Below are positions 15,760 through 23,104 of a stretch of DNA of 35,538 nucleotides, piece by piece; within the stretch, counting starts at the first letter, position 1, and every line of letters starts with the position of its first letter. Source of the stretch: BPGL01 sp035463115 (GTDB lineage: Bacteria > Actinomycetota > UBA4738 > HRBIN12); the NCBI GenBank assembly GCA_035463115.1, contig DATHTO010000088.1:1-35538 (forward strand), given 5' to 3'. The translations under genes were made by a program, and so were the position numbers. The notes under the pieces are model-generated. The model worked only from the letters and a program-made list of their open reading frames with translations, did no database searches and had not been told where the DNA came from.

Positions 15760-16080
15760 CTACCGGACGTTCGACGAGATCCACTCGAGGTAGTCGCGTC
15801 CTCCGTCGGCGACCGGCATCGCGAGGACCTCCGGGACGTCGTACGGATGTCGCTCGACGAGCTCGTCGCGCAGGCGAGCGAACGCGGCGTCGGTCGTCTT
15901 CATCAGCAGGAGGAACTCCTCGGCGGTCTCGATCGCGCCCTGCCATCGGTACGTGCTCGTGATCGGCCCGACGACCTGGGCGCACGCGGCGAGGCCGAGG
16001 TCGACGACGTCGTGCGCGAGCGCGTCGGCCGCCTCCCGCGTATCCACCGTGCACGTGACCTGCAGCGTGGTCACTCCCAT
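15760..16080 (-). CDS. cutA: Divalent-cation tolerance protein CutA
   Basis: A 106-residue protein of the CutA1 family, normal length. It shows CTVDTREAADALAHDVVDLG, LAACAQVVGPITSTYRWQG and the C-terminal HPYDVPEVLAMPVADGGRDY, the family's most conserved stretch (HPYxxPEI). CutA forms PII-like trimers linked to metal tolerance, although its precise role is debated. The ATG lies within the end of guaA (10-nt overlap), making it the last gene of a guaB3-guaA-cutA operon. The sequence is ordinary. Confidence 0.92.
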   Translation of the reverse strand: MGVTTLQVTCTVDTREAADALAHDVVDLGLAACAQVVGPITSTYRWQGAIETAEEFLLLMKTTDAAFARLRDELVERHPYDVPEVLAMPVADGGRDYLEWISSNVR

Positions 16081-17621
16081 TCGATCGTGCCCGGTGGCTT
16101 GCTCGTGATGTCGTACGCGACCCGGTTCACGCCGGGCACCTCTCGCACGATGCGGGTGGCGATCCGGTCGAGCACCTCCGACGGCAGCCTCGCCCAATCG
16201 GCGGTCATCGCGTCCTCGCTCGTGACGGCCCGCACGATCACCGGGTTCTCGTACGTCCTGCCGTCGCCCATCACGCCGACGCTCTGGACGCCGGCGAGCA
16301 GGACGCAGAACGCCTGCCACGTCTCGTGCTCGAGCCCCGCGCGCTTGATCTCGTCGCGGACGATCCGGTCGGCGCCGCGGACCTTCGCGAGGTTGTCGGC
16401 CGTCACCTCGCCCACGATCCGCACGGCGAGCCCGGGGCCGGGGAATGGCTGACGCTGCGTGATCTCCTCGGGGAGGCCGAGCTCCGCGCCAACCTTGCGC
16501 ACCTCGTCCTTGAACAGGTCACGCAGCGGCTCGACGAGCTCGAGCTCCATGTCGTCGGGGAGCCCGCCGACGTTGTGGTGGCTCTTGATGTTCGCGGCCG
16601 TCTTCGATCCGCTCTCGATCACATCGGGGTACAGCGTCCCCTGGACGAGGAACCGCGCGCCGCGGTGCTCGCGTGCGACCTCCTCGAACACCCGGATGAA
16701 CTCGCCGCCGATCGTCTTGCGCTTGCGTTCGGGGTCGGTCACGCCCGCGAGCTTCGCCAGGAACCGATCCGAGGCCTTCACGTGCACCAACGGAACCTCG
16801 AAGTGCCGGCCGAAGGTCTCCTCGACCTGCTCCGGCTCGCCCTCGCGGTTCAGGCCGTGGTCGACGAAGACGCAGGTGAGCTGGTCGCCGATCGCGCGGT
16901 GCACCAGGAGCGCCGCGACGCTCGAGTCGACGCCGCCGCTGAGCGCGCACAGGACCTCGGCGTCGCCGACCTGCGCGCGGATCCGCTCGACCGCGTCGTC
17001 GATGATGTTCACGGGCGTCCAGTCGGGCAGCAGACCGCACCCGTCGTAGAGGAACCGTTTCATGACCGCCTGCCCCCGCGGCGTGTGGGAGACCTCGGGA
17101 TGGAACTGGACCGCGAACAGCCCGCGTTCGGGATCCTCCATCGCGGCGATCGGGATCGCGTCGGTCGACGCCGTGACGCGGAACCCCTCCGGCGCCTCCG
17201 TCACCGCGTCGCCGTGCGACATCCAGACCGTGTCGGTCTCCGCCACGTCCTGGAGCAGCACGCCCGGCTGCTCGACGTGGAGCTCGGTGCCGCCGTACTC
17301 GCGCTGCCCCGTCGCGGCGACCTCGCCGCCGAGCGCCTGAGCCATCAGCTGGTGCCCGTAGCAGATCCCGAGCACCGGCACGCCCAGCTCGAACAGCCCT
17401 GGATCGACCTGCGGCCCGTTCGGTTCGTACACGCTCGCCGGACCACCGGAGAGGATCAGGCCCGCCGGTCGTCTCGCCGCGAGGTCGGCCGGACTCGCGT
17501 CGTGCGGCACGATCTCGGAATAGACGTGCGCCTCCCGGACCCGCCGGGCGATCAGCTGCGCGTACTGCGCACCCAGGTCCACGACGAGGACCGGGCGAGG
17601 TGTGTCCGACGAGGTCGTCAG
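16071..17621 (-). CDS. guaA: GMP synthase (glutamine-hydrolysing)
   Basis: About 516 residues. It makes GMP from XMP, ATP and glutamine. The class I glutamine amidotransferase domain has Cys in GICYGHQLMAQ and His-Glu in QFHPEVSHTP. The ATP pyrophosphatase P-loop is ALSGGVDSSVAA, and the dimerisation domain contains QRQPFPGPGLAVRIVGE and ends KPPGTIEWE as usual. No ATG, GTG or TTG fits the N terminus: the only start giving the complete first strand (PRPVLVVDLGAQYAQLI) is a CTG at 17621 that overlaps the guaB3 stop as CTGA. The first GTG (17582) would cut into that strand. A rare CTG start coupled to the upstream stop is inferred; the gene's identity is secure. Confidence 0.93.
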   Translation of the reverse strand: MTTSSDTPRPVLVVDLGAQYAQLIARRVREAHVYSEIVPHDASPADLAARRPAGLILSGGPASVYEPNGPQVDPGLFELGVPVLGICYGHQLMAQALGGEVAATGQREYGGTELHVEQPGVLLQDVAETDTVWMSHGDAVTEAPEGFRVTASTDAIPIAAMEDPERGLFAVQFHPEVSHTPRGQAVMKRFLYDGCGLLPDWTPVNIIDDAVERIRAQVGDAEVLCALSGGVDSSVAALLVHRAIGDQLTCVFVDHGLNREGEPEQVEETFGRHFEVPLVHVKASDRFLAKLAGVTDPERKRKTIGGEFIRVFEEVAREHRGARFLVQGTLYPDVIESGSKTAANIKSHHNVGGLPDDMELELVEPLRDLFKDEVRKVGAELGLPEEITQRQPFPGPGLAVRIVGEVTADNLAKVRGADRIVRDEIKRAGLEHETWQAFCVLLAGVQSVGVMGDGRTYENPVIVRAVTSEDAMTADWARLPSEVLDRIATRIVREVPGVNRVAYDITSKPPGTIEWE

Positions 17622-18778
17622 TGCCCCATCCCGACGCGTTGCGCCGTCTGGTAGGCCTTGCCCTCGGTCTTGATCGAGGGCGCGATCACGAGCTCGGCCT
17701 TCTGGAACTCCCGGACGGTCTCGTACCCGGTCGTCGCCATCGACGTCGCGAGGGCGCCGAAGAGGTTCAGCGTGCCGTCGTTCTCGTGGGCCGGCCCTCG
17801 AAGGATCTCGGCGATCGTCGCGACCTGCTGCGTCTTCACGCGCGCTCCCCGCGGCAACGTCGGATGGAACGTCGCCATCCCCCAGTGGTAGCCACGGCCC
17901 GGAGCCTCGAACGCGCGCGTCATCGGCGAGCCGATCATCACCGCGTCGGCCCCGCACGCGATCGCCTTCGCGATGTCACCGCCGGTCCGCATGCCACCGT
18001 CGGCGATCACGTGACAGTAGCGGCCGGTCTCGTGCAGGTGTTCGCGACGGGCGGCGGCCGCGTCGGCGATCGCCGTCGCCTGCGGAACCCCGACCCCGAG
18101 GACCCCGCGCGTCGTGCAGGCGTTCCCGGGGCCCACGCCGACGAGGACGCCGATCGCGCCGGTCCGCATCAGGTGCAACGCGGTCTGGTAGCTGGCGCAC
18201 CCGCCGACGATCACGGGCAGATCGAACCCGGCGATGAACCGCTTCAGGTTCAGTGGCTCGGTGCGCGAGCTCACGTGCTCGGCCGACACCACCGTCCCTT
18301 GGATCACGAGCACGTCGAGGCCTGCCTCGAGGATGATCGGCGCGTACCGCTCGACGCGTTGCGGCGTGAGCGAGGCGCACGAGACGACGCCGCCTTCGTT
18401 GATCTCGGCGATCCGCCGTCCGATGAGCTCGTCCTTGATCGGCTCGGCGTAGAGCTCCTGCATGCGACGCGTCGCCTTCTCGTCCGACAGGGACGCGATC
18501 TCCTCGTAGATCGGCTCGGGGTCTTCGAACTTCGTCCAGAGCCCTTCGAGGTTGAGGCACGCGAGCCCGCCGGCGTGGCCGATCTCGATCGCCGTCGCGG
18601 GCGACACCGCGGCGGCCATCGCGCTCGCCATCATCGGGAGCTCGAACGTGTACGCGTCGATCTCCCACCGGATGCTGACGTCCTCGGGATCGCGCGTGCG
18701 TCGCGACGGCACGATCGCGACCTCGTCGAACCCGTACGCCCGTCTCGCCGTCTTGCCGATGCCGATCTCGAACTCCAC
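17618..18778 (-). CDS. guaB3: GuaB3 family IMP dehydrogenase-related protein
   Basis: About 386 residues, no CBS domains. The N terminus EFEIGIGKTARRAYGFDEVA is typical of GuaB3, followed by PMMASAMAAAVSP, the phosphate-binding VGVGPGNACTTRGVLG loop that holds the catalytic Cys in a CTTR context, and DGGMRTGGDIAKAIACGADA. The TIM-barrel family acts on purine nucleotides. GuaB3 is found in actinobacteria and cyanobacteria beside classical GuaB; GMP-reductase-like activity has been discussed, so the reaction should not be assumed to be IMP oxidation. The GTG start follows GGGAGG at a good distance. It is first in an operon with guaA and cutA. A roughly 100-nt leader with a small ORF and a hairpin lies upstream. 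Confidence 0.88.
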   Translation of the reverse strand: MEFEIGIGKTARRAYGFDEVAIVPSRRTRDPEDVSIRWEIDAYTFELPMMASAMAAAVSPATAIEIGHAGGLACLNLEGLWTKFEDPEPIYEEIASLSDEKATRRMQELYAEPIKDELIGRRIAEINEGGVVSCASLTPQRVERYAPIILEAGLDVLVIQGTVVSAEHVSSRTEPLNLKRFIAGFDLPVIVGGCASYQTALHLMRTGAIGVLVGVGPGNACTTRGVLGVGVPQATAIADAAAARREHLHETGRYCHVIADGGMRTGGDIAKAIACGADAVMIGSPMTRAFEAPGRGYHWGMATFHPTLPRGARVKTQQVATIAEILRGPAHENDGTLNLFGALATSMATTGYETVREFQKAELVIAPSIKTEGKAYQTAQRVGMGH

Positions 18779-18806
18779 CGCGCCTCCCAGCTCCTTCCGG
18801 CCCGCC

Positions 18807-18881
18807 TCAGCCGCCGCCCCGAACCTGCTGCACGAACGCCGAACGCCCACCCCTCGCGGAGTGGGCGTCGAGACCCTGCAT
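18807..18881 (-). CDS. Putative 24-codon leader ORF upstream of guaB3
   Basis: ATG 18881 follows a TAGCCT box by about 8 nt with no ribosome-binding site, so it would be translated from a leaderless transcript. The product starts MQGLDAHSARGG and ends QQVRGGG, stopping 28 nt before the guaB3 GTG. The 18841-18870 hairpin lies wholly inside it, so ribosome passage would alter folding. It could be a regulatory uORF controlling purine genes. There is no run of one amino acid that would point to classical attenuation. A chance ORF is possible. Confidence 0.35.
   Translation of the reverse strand: MQGLDAHSARGGRSAFVQQVRGGG
18841..18870 (-). other. Hairpin in the guaB3 leader
   Basis: ACGCCCAC (18843-18850) pairs with GTGGGCGT (18861-18868), 8 bp of mostly G-C, with possible further pairing in the 10-nt loop. 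On the minus strand it lies shortly after the presumed transcription start, within the leader ORF. It has no T-run, so it is not a standard terminator. Confidence 0.45.
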
Positions 18882-18888
18882 GCGGCCA

Positions 18889-18894
18889 AGGCTA
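18889..18894 (-). promoter_or_regulatory. Putative -10 box TAGCCT for the guaB3-guaA-cutA operon
   Basis: TAGCCT on the minus strand ends 7-8 nt before the leader ORF ATG (18881) and about 110 nt before guaB3. Position and TAnnnT form match the other suspected -10 boxes in the window. Confidence 0.35.
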
Positions 18895-19016
18895 CCAGCC
18901 GTCCCCGACGGACCAGCGCGGGTTCGGCGGGCGAGCGGCGTCCGCGAGCTACCCTGGGCGAACGCCCGACGTCGCGGCACGGGACGTCGCACCATCGAGG
19001 AGGTCGCCGCCCCCGG

Positions 19017-20432
19017 ATGTTCGAGGTTCCGATCGACCCGCGTCCGAGCGACGGGTTCGCCGACATCGTCACGGAGCGCGACCTCGCGCGCTACCGGCGA
19101 CTCGTCGCGTCGGTGCGCGACCGTCTCGGCGGTCGCCGACTGTGGCACGTGAACTCCACCCCCGACGGCGGCGGCGTGGCGGAGATCCTGCGGTCGGTCC
19201 TCGGCTACCTCCGCCACGACGGCATCGACGTCGGATGGCTGGTGATGGACGGCGATCCGGGGTTCTTCGACATCACGAAGCGCATCCACAACCGCCTCCA
19301 CGGCGAGCTCGGCGACGGCGGTGCCCTCGGAAGCCTCGAGGCCGAGCACTACGCCCGCGTCACCGAGCGGAACCTCGCGGCCATCACCGACCGCGTCCGT
19401 CCCGGCGACGTCGTCGTCGTGCACGACCCACAGCCGCTGGGGCTGATCCCCGGCCTCGCCGCCTTCGGCGCGACGGTGATCTGGACGTGTCACATCGGCG
19501 TCGACGTGGCGAACGACCTGTGTCGCTCGGCCTGGGACTTCCTCCGTCCGGGTCTCCACGGCGCTCGCGCCGTGACGTTCACCCGACGGGCCTACGTCTG
19601 GGAGGGCCTCGACGACGTTCGCGTCGAGCTGATCCCGCCGTGCATCGACGCGTTCTCGCTCAAGAACATCGAGCTGGACGGCGCGACGCGTGACGCGATC
19701 CTCCGTGCATCGGGTGTCGCGGGCGTGCTCGGCGACGCCGGATCGGCGACGTTCGCCCGCGGTGACGGTTCCACCGGCACGGTCGAGCGAGCGGCGAGGA
19801 TCGTCGAGACCGAGCCCGTGCCGGCCGGCGCGCCGTTGGTCGTGCAGGTCTCCCGGTGGGACGCGCTGAAGGACCCCTTCGGGGTGATCGAAGGCTTCGC
19901 CGGCGAAGACCGGCTCGCCGGCGCGCATCTCATGCTCGCCGGGCCAGCCCCGTCATCGGTCGCCGACGATCCCGAGGCGATCGAGGTGCTCGACCGCACC
20001 CAGCAGGTGTGGGAGAGCCTCGGCGAGCGCGCCCGGACGCGCGTGCACCTCGCGAACCTCCCGACCGAGGACGTCGAGGAGAACGCGATCATCGTGAACG
20101 CGCTGCAGCGGCGGGCCGACGTCGTGGTCCAGAAGAGCCTCGCTGAGGGGTTCGGCCTCACGGTCACCGAGGCGATGTGGAAGCGACGCCCGATGGTGGC
20201 GAGCCGCGTCGGCGGCATCCAGGACCAGATCGACGACGGCGCGCAGGGCCTGCTCGTCGATCCGAGGGATCTCGGCGCCTTCGGCCAGGCCGTCGCGAGG
20301 ATCCTCGCCGATCCGGGGGCGGCTGCCCGGTACGCCGACGCGGCGCACGAGCGGGTCCGGGAGCGGTACCTCGCGCCCCACTACCTCGCGCAGTACCTCG
20401 AGCTGATCGCCGAGGTCGACCGCCCGGACTGA
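19017..20432 (+). CDS. GT4-family glycosyltransferase, trehalose synthase (TreT)-like
   Basis: A 471-residue GT-B glycosyltransferase. The N-terminal RLWHVNSTPDGGGVAEILRS matches the HVNSTxxGGGVAE signature of TreT-type trehalose glycosyltransferring synthases. HDPQPLGLIPGL and WTCHIGVD follow, and the C-terminal nucleotide-sugar site has VVQVSRWDALKDPFGVIEGF, then KSLAEGFGLTVTEAMWKRRP and ASRVGGIQDQI. TreT joins NDP-glucose to glucose to give trehalose, an osmoprotectant. About 80 residues near 225-285 (for example ARGDGSTGTVERAARIVETE) look like a low-similarity insertion between the two Rossmann domains. The ATG is about 14 nt after GAGGAGG. Sugar specificity is inferred from family resemblance only. 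It stands alone and converges on cysC. Confidence 0.82.
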   Translation: MFEVPIDPRPSDGFADIVTERDLARYRRLVASVRDRLGGRRLWHVNSTPDGGGVAEILRSVLGYLRHDGIDVGWLVMDGDPGFFDITKRIHNRLHGELGDGGALGSLEAEHYARVTERNLAAITDRVRPGDVVVVHDPQPLGLIPGLAAFGATVIWTCHIGVDVANDLCRSAWDFLRPGLHGARAVTFTRRAYVWEGLDDVRVELIPPCIDAFSLKNIELDGATRDAILRASGVAGVLGDAGSATFARGDGSTGTVERAARIVETEPVPAGAPLVVQVSRWDALKDPFGVIEGFAGEDRLAGAHLMLAGPAPSSVADDPEAIEVLDRTQQVWESLGERARTRVHLANLPTEDVEENAIIVNALQRRADVVVQKSLAEGFGLTVTEAMWKRRPMVASRVGGIQDQIDDGAQGLLVDPRDLGAFGQAVARILADPGAAARYADAAHERVRERYLAPHYLAQYLELIAEVDRPD

Positions 20433-20469
20433 GCCGAGCCGGTCGGTCGACCCGGTCCGACCCGAGCCG

Positions 20470-21111
20470 TCAGTGCTCCTTGACGACGTGTCCGGTCTCG
20501 GCGACGCGGAGGTCGGTGAATCCGGAGTGGACGCGGTCGCCGGTGACCATGACGGCGTCGTCGTCGAGGTATCCGAGTTGCTGGAGCGCCGACAGCACGT
20601 GCTGGAGCGACTCCTCGGGGGATTCGGTCTCGGTGTCCACGACGAGCTCGGGGTGCTCGGGCACCTCGTACGGGTCGTTCACGCCGGTGAACCCGGTGAT
20701 CTCGCCCGCGAGCGCCTTCTTGTACAGGCCCTTGGGGTCGCGGTGCTCGGCGATCTCCTCCACCGTCGCGTGCACGTAGACCTCGACGAAGGCGCCGATC
20801 AGCTCACGGGCCTCGTCACGGGTCTGCTTGTACGGCGAGATCGGGCAGCAGATCGTCGCCACGCCGTTGCGCGTCAGCAGGTCGGCGACGAACGCGATCC
20901 GGCGGATGTTCGTGTCGCGGTCCTCCTTCGAGAAGCCGAGGCCCTTCGAGAGGTTCTGCCGCACGACGTCGCCGTCGAGGATCTCGGTCTTGAGCCCGCG
21001 CGCCCGGAGCTCGTGGTACAGCATCTCGGCGATCGTGGACTTGCCCGAGCCGGACAAGCCCGTGAACCACACGGTGAAGCCCTGGGTGGAACCGTTCTGG
21101 TCGTCGCTCAC
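20470..21111 (-). CDS. cysC: Adenylyl-sulfate kinase
   Basis: A 213-residue APS kinase that phosphorylates adenosine 5'-phosphosulfate to PAPS. Walker A is GLSGSGKST (18-26); LDGDVVRQNLSKGLGFSKED and RDTNIRRI are the substrate-binding segments; CPISPYKQTRDEAR and DPKGLYKKALAGEITGFTGV form the lid region. It is slightly longer than the usual 175-200 residues, with a C-terminal tail (DDDAVMVTGDRVHSGFTDLR) of unknown role. No ATP sulfurylase is nearby. Its ATG overlaps the stop of a phosphodiesterase-like gene, so the pair is co-translated, perhaps to supply or balance PAPS for sulfation. Identity is firm. Confidence 0.93.
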   Translation of the reverse strand: MSDDQNGSTQGFTVWFTGLSGSGKSTIAEMLYHELRARGLKTEILDGDVVRQNLSKGLGFSKEDRDTNIRRIAFVADLLTRNGVATICCPISPYKQTRDEARELIGAFVEVYVHATVEEIAEHRDPKGLYKKALAGEITGFTGVNDPYEVPEHPELVVDTETESPEESLQHVLSALQQLGYLDDDAVMVTGDRVHSGFTDLRVAETGHVVKEH

Positions 21112-22517
21112 TGCAGGAAGCTCCTTCCGACGGCGCCCGGAAGGGCGGCCTGGGGGTCGATGCCGTAGACGGACAGGATCGACGGACCCACGTCGACGAG
21201 GTTCAGGCCCGTGACCTCTCCGGTTCGCTGGCCCGGCAGCCCCTTCATCACGAACACGCCATCACGGTCGTGGTTCGCGCCGTCGGGGCCGGTGTCGTTC
21301 TCGTACGTGAACAGGCTCGGGTTGCCGATCGCGCCGACCGAGCGCCATTCGAGGTCGCCGAAGTACACGATCAGGTCGGGCGCGACGCCACGGACCTCGG
21401 GATAGACGTCCTGGGGCTTGTGGACCTTCGTTCCGAGAGGCGTCCCGTCGGGGCCGGGCGCCGCCTCGAGCTTCGCGACGAGCTCGTCACGCGTCGTCTC
21501 GTAGTTCGCGGGTTCGACGATGCCCTGCGGCTCGCGACCCTTGACGTTCAGGAACAACCGCCCGTAGTAGCCGCCGTCGCCCCACGCCACCGTGCGGCTC
21601 CAGTCGATCGCCGCGTCCTTGATCGGCGTCGGCTTCGCCACCGGCTCGCTCAGCGTGAGGTACCCCTCCTGCTCGAGCCAGTCGTTGAAGCACAGGCCGC
21701 CCATCATCGGGCGCGCGCCGTGGTCCGACATGATCATCGTCACCGCATCGTCGGGCACGAGCTCGAGCAACGAGCCGAGCTGGTCGTCGAGGAACCGGTA
21801 GTAGTCCTGGAAGACGTTCTCGTACTTGTTCCCCGACTCGTAGAGGGGGTGGCGAGGGTCGTAGTACTGCCAGAACACGTGATGGAGACGATCCGGCGCG
21901 ATGTCACACAGCATGAAGAAGTCCCAGGGCTTGTTCCCGATCAGTCGGCGCCCCACCTGGAACCGGCGCTCCGTCATCTTGAAGATCTGATCGAGCGCCA
22001 CGTCGAAGCCCGCCTCGCGGAAGTTCGGGATGTCGAAGATGTACCTGCCCGACCCACCGAGCTCCTCGTCGATCTCGACCTCGAGCTCCTGCGGATACGC
22101 CCACGTCGACGCGCTCGGCGGCGTGAGGAAGCAGCCGACGCGCCAGCCCGGGAACTCCTTCGGCGGCGGGAACGACGGCGGCACCCCGATCAACACCGAA
22201 CGCTTGCCCTGCGCGCCGAGCGCGTCCCAGACGGCCGAGGCCTTGATCGACCCGCTGTGCGCGATCGACAGGCCGTCGTAGGTCGCGTCCTTGCGGTTGC
22301 GGAACCCGTAGAGCCCGAGCTGCCCGGGGACCTTGCCGGTCATCGAGCACGCCCATGCCGGCACCGTGATCGGCGGCGTGATGCTGGCGAGGTCGCCATA
22401 CATCCCCTCGCCCATCAGCTTCGCGATGTTCGGCACCTCGGCCTTGAGGTCGTCGAACAGCAGCTTCGGCGTGCCGCAATCGAGGCCGATCACGACCACC
22501 CTGGGACCTTGCTGCAT
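21108..22517 (-). CDS. Alkaline phosphatase superfamily phosphodiesterase/pyrophosphatase
   Basis: A 469-residue protein of the type I phosphodiesterase/nucleotide pyrophosphatase family. The first metal site is VVVIGLDCGTPK (Asp13). The nucleophile is probably Thr51 in TPPITVPAWACSMTG. Later metal ligands are in DIAPDRLHHVFW, MIMSDHGARPM and ANHDRDGVFVMKG. There is no signal peptide, so it may be cytosolic, unlike many phosphatases of the superfamily. It overlaps cysC by 4 nt. Such proteins are often found next to APS kinase and sulfotransferase genes; it may act on a sulfonucleotide, a nucleotide sugar or a lipid-linked phosphoester, but the substrate is not shown by the sequence. Confidence 0.82.
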   Translation of the reverse strand: MQQGPRVVVIGLDCGTPKLLFDDLKAEVPNIAKLMGEGMYGDLASITPPITVPAWACSMTGKVPGQLGLYGFRNRKDATYDGLSIAHSGSIKASAVWDALGAQGKRSVLIGVPPSFPPPKEFPGWRVGCFLTPPSASTWAYPQELEVEIDEELGGSGRYIFDIPNFREAGFDVALDQIFKMTERRFQVGRRLIGNKPWDFFMLCDIAPDRLHHVFWQYYDPRHPLYESGNKYENVFQDYYRFLDDQLGSLLELVPDDAVTMIMSDHGARPMMGGLCFNDWLEQEGYLTLSEPVAKPTPIKDAAIDWSRTVAWGDGGYYGRLFLNVKGREPQGIVEPANYETTRDELVAKLEAAPGPDGTPLGTKVHKPQDVYPEVRGVAPDLIVYFGDLEWRSVGAIGNPSLFTYENDTGPDGANHDRDGVFVMKGLPGQRTGEVTGLNLVDVGPSILSVYGIDPQAALPGAVGRSFLQ

Positions 22518-22651
22518 CCGGTCTTCCCTCCCGTCGCCGGTTCCGCGGCGGTTCCGGCGCCTCGCGTCGTCTCGCGCGCTCGGGCCGCAGACCCCGGAGC
22601 ACGGATCGGTCCCGGACGCGCGTCGACACGGGTCCGGGACCGCGGTTCGCG

Positions 22652-22657
22652 TATCCT
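22652..22657 (+). promoter_or_regulatory. Putative -10 box TATCCT upstream of the four-helix membrane protein
   Basis: TATCCT lies 45 nt before ATG 22703 in the 185-nt divergent gap between it and the phosphodiesterase gene. The same hexamer is the best -10 of the groES promoter. Nothing else was recognised in this gap. Confidence 0.35.
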
Positions 22658-22702
22658 ACCAGCCCGTTCGAGCAGGTCAGAGCGTCGGAAGGGGCTCCGG
22701 TC

Positions 22703-23104
22703 ATGGCGTTCCTGCAACGTGTGCTGAAGGTCCAGGCCGCCGTGTGGGCCCTCGGCGGCGTGCTCCTCGGGCTCGTGCCCCGTTGGCTGATCCACGACGC
22801 GTTCGGACAGCCGCCGATGGGCGAACACGCCTGGGTCCGCGCCGCAGGCGTGATGGCGGTCGTCCTCGCGATGCTGATGGTCCTCGTGGCGCAACGGGTC
22901 ACCGACGTCTGGTGGTGGGCGTGGGCGTTCGCGCTCCTCGAGGCCGGCGTCGCGACGGTCTTCGTCGTGAACGCCGCGTTCGGGCTGCACGGCGGCGCGG
23001 AGGCGTGGCCCTGGTGGACGCTCGGCGGCCTCAGCGTCGCGCTGGGGGCCCTCGACCTCGTCGGCATCACCGCCGCGGGCCGCGAGAAGCCGATCGTGCC
23101 CTAG
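22703..23104 (+). CDS. Small four-helix integral membrane protein
   Basis: A 133-residue protein with four predicted membrane helices: about 7-25 (VLKVQAAVWALGGVLLGLVP), 45-64 (VRAAGVMAVVLAMLMVLVAQ), 70-94 (WWWAWAFALLEAGVATVFVV) and 105-125 (WTLGGLSVALGALDLVGITA). A GGAAGGGG ribosome-binding site precedes the ATG. I do not recognise the family beyond a resemblance to small DoxX/DUF4345-like four-helix proteins. Its TAG stop overlaps the stop of the convergent dehydrogenase gene in the palindrome CTAG. Function is unknown. Confidence 0.72.
   Translation: MAFLQRVLKVQAAVWALGGVLLGLVPRWLIHDAFGQPPMGEHAWVRAAGVMAVVLAMLMVLVAQRVTDVWWWAWAFALLEAGVATVFVVNAAFGLHGGAEAWPWWTLGGLSVALGALDLVGITAAGREKPIVP

Noticed and set aside
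18779..19016. Known purine riboswitch upstream of guaB3
   Set aside because: Only one hairpin with a GC stem was seen; the three-way junction and conserved loop bases of a purine aptamer were not found.
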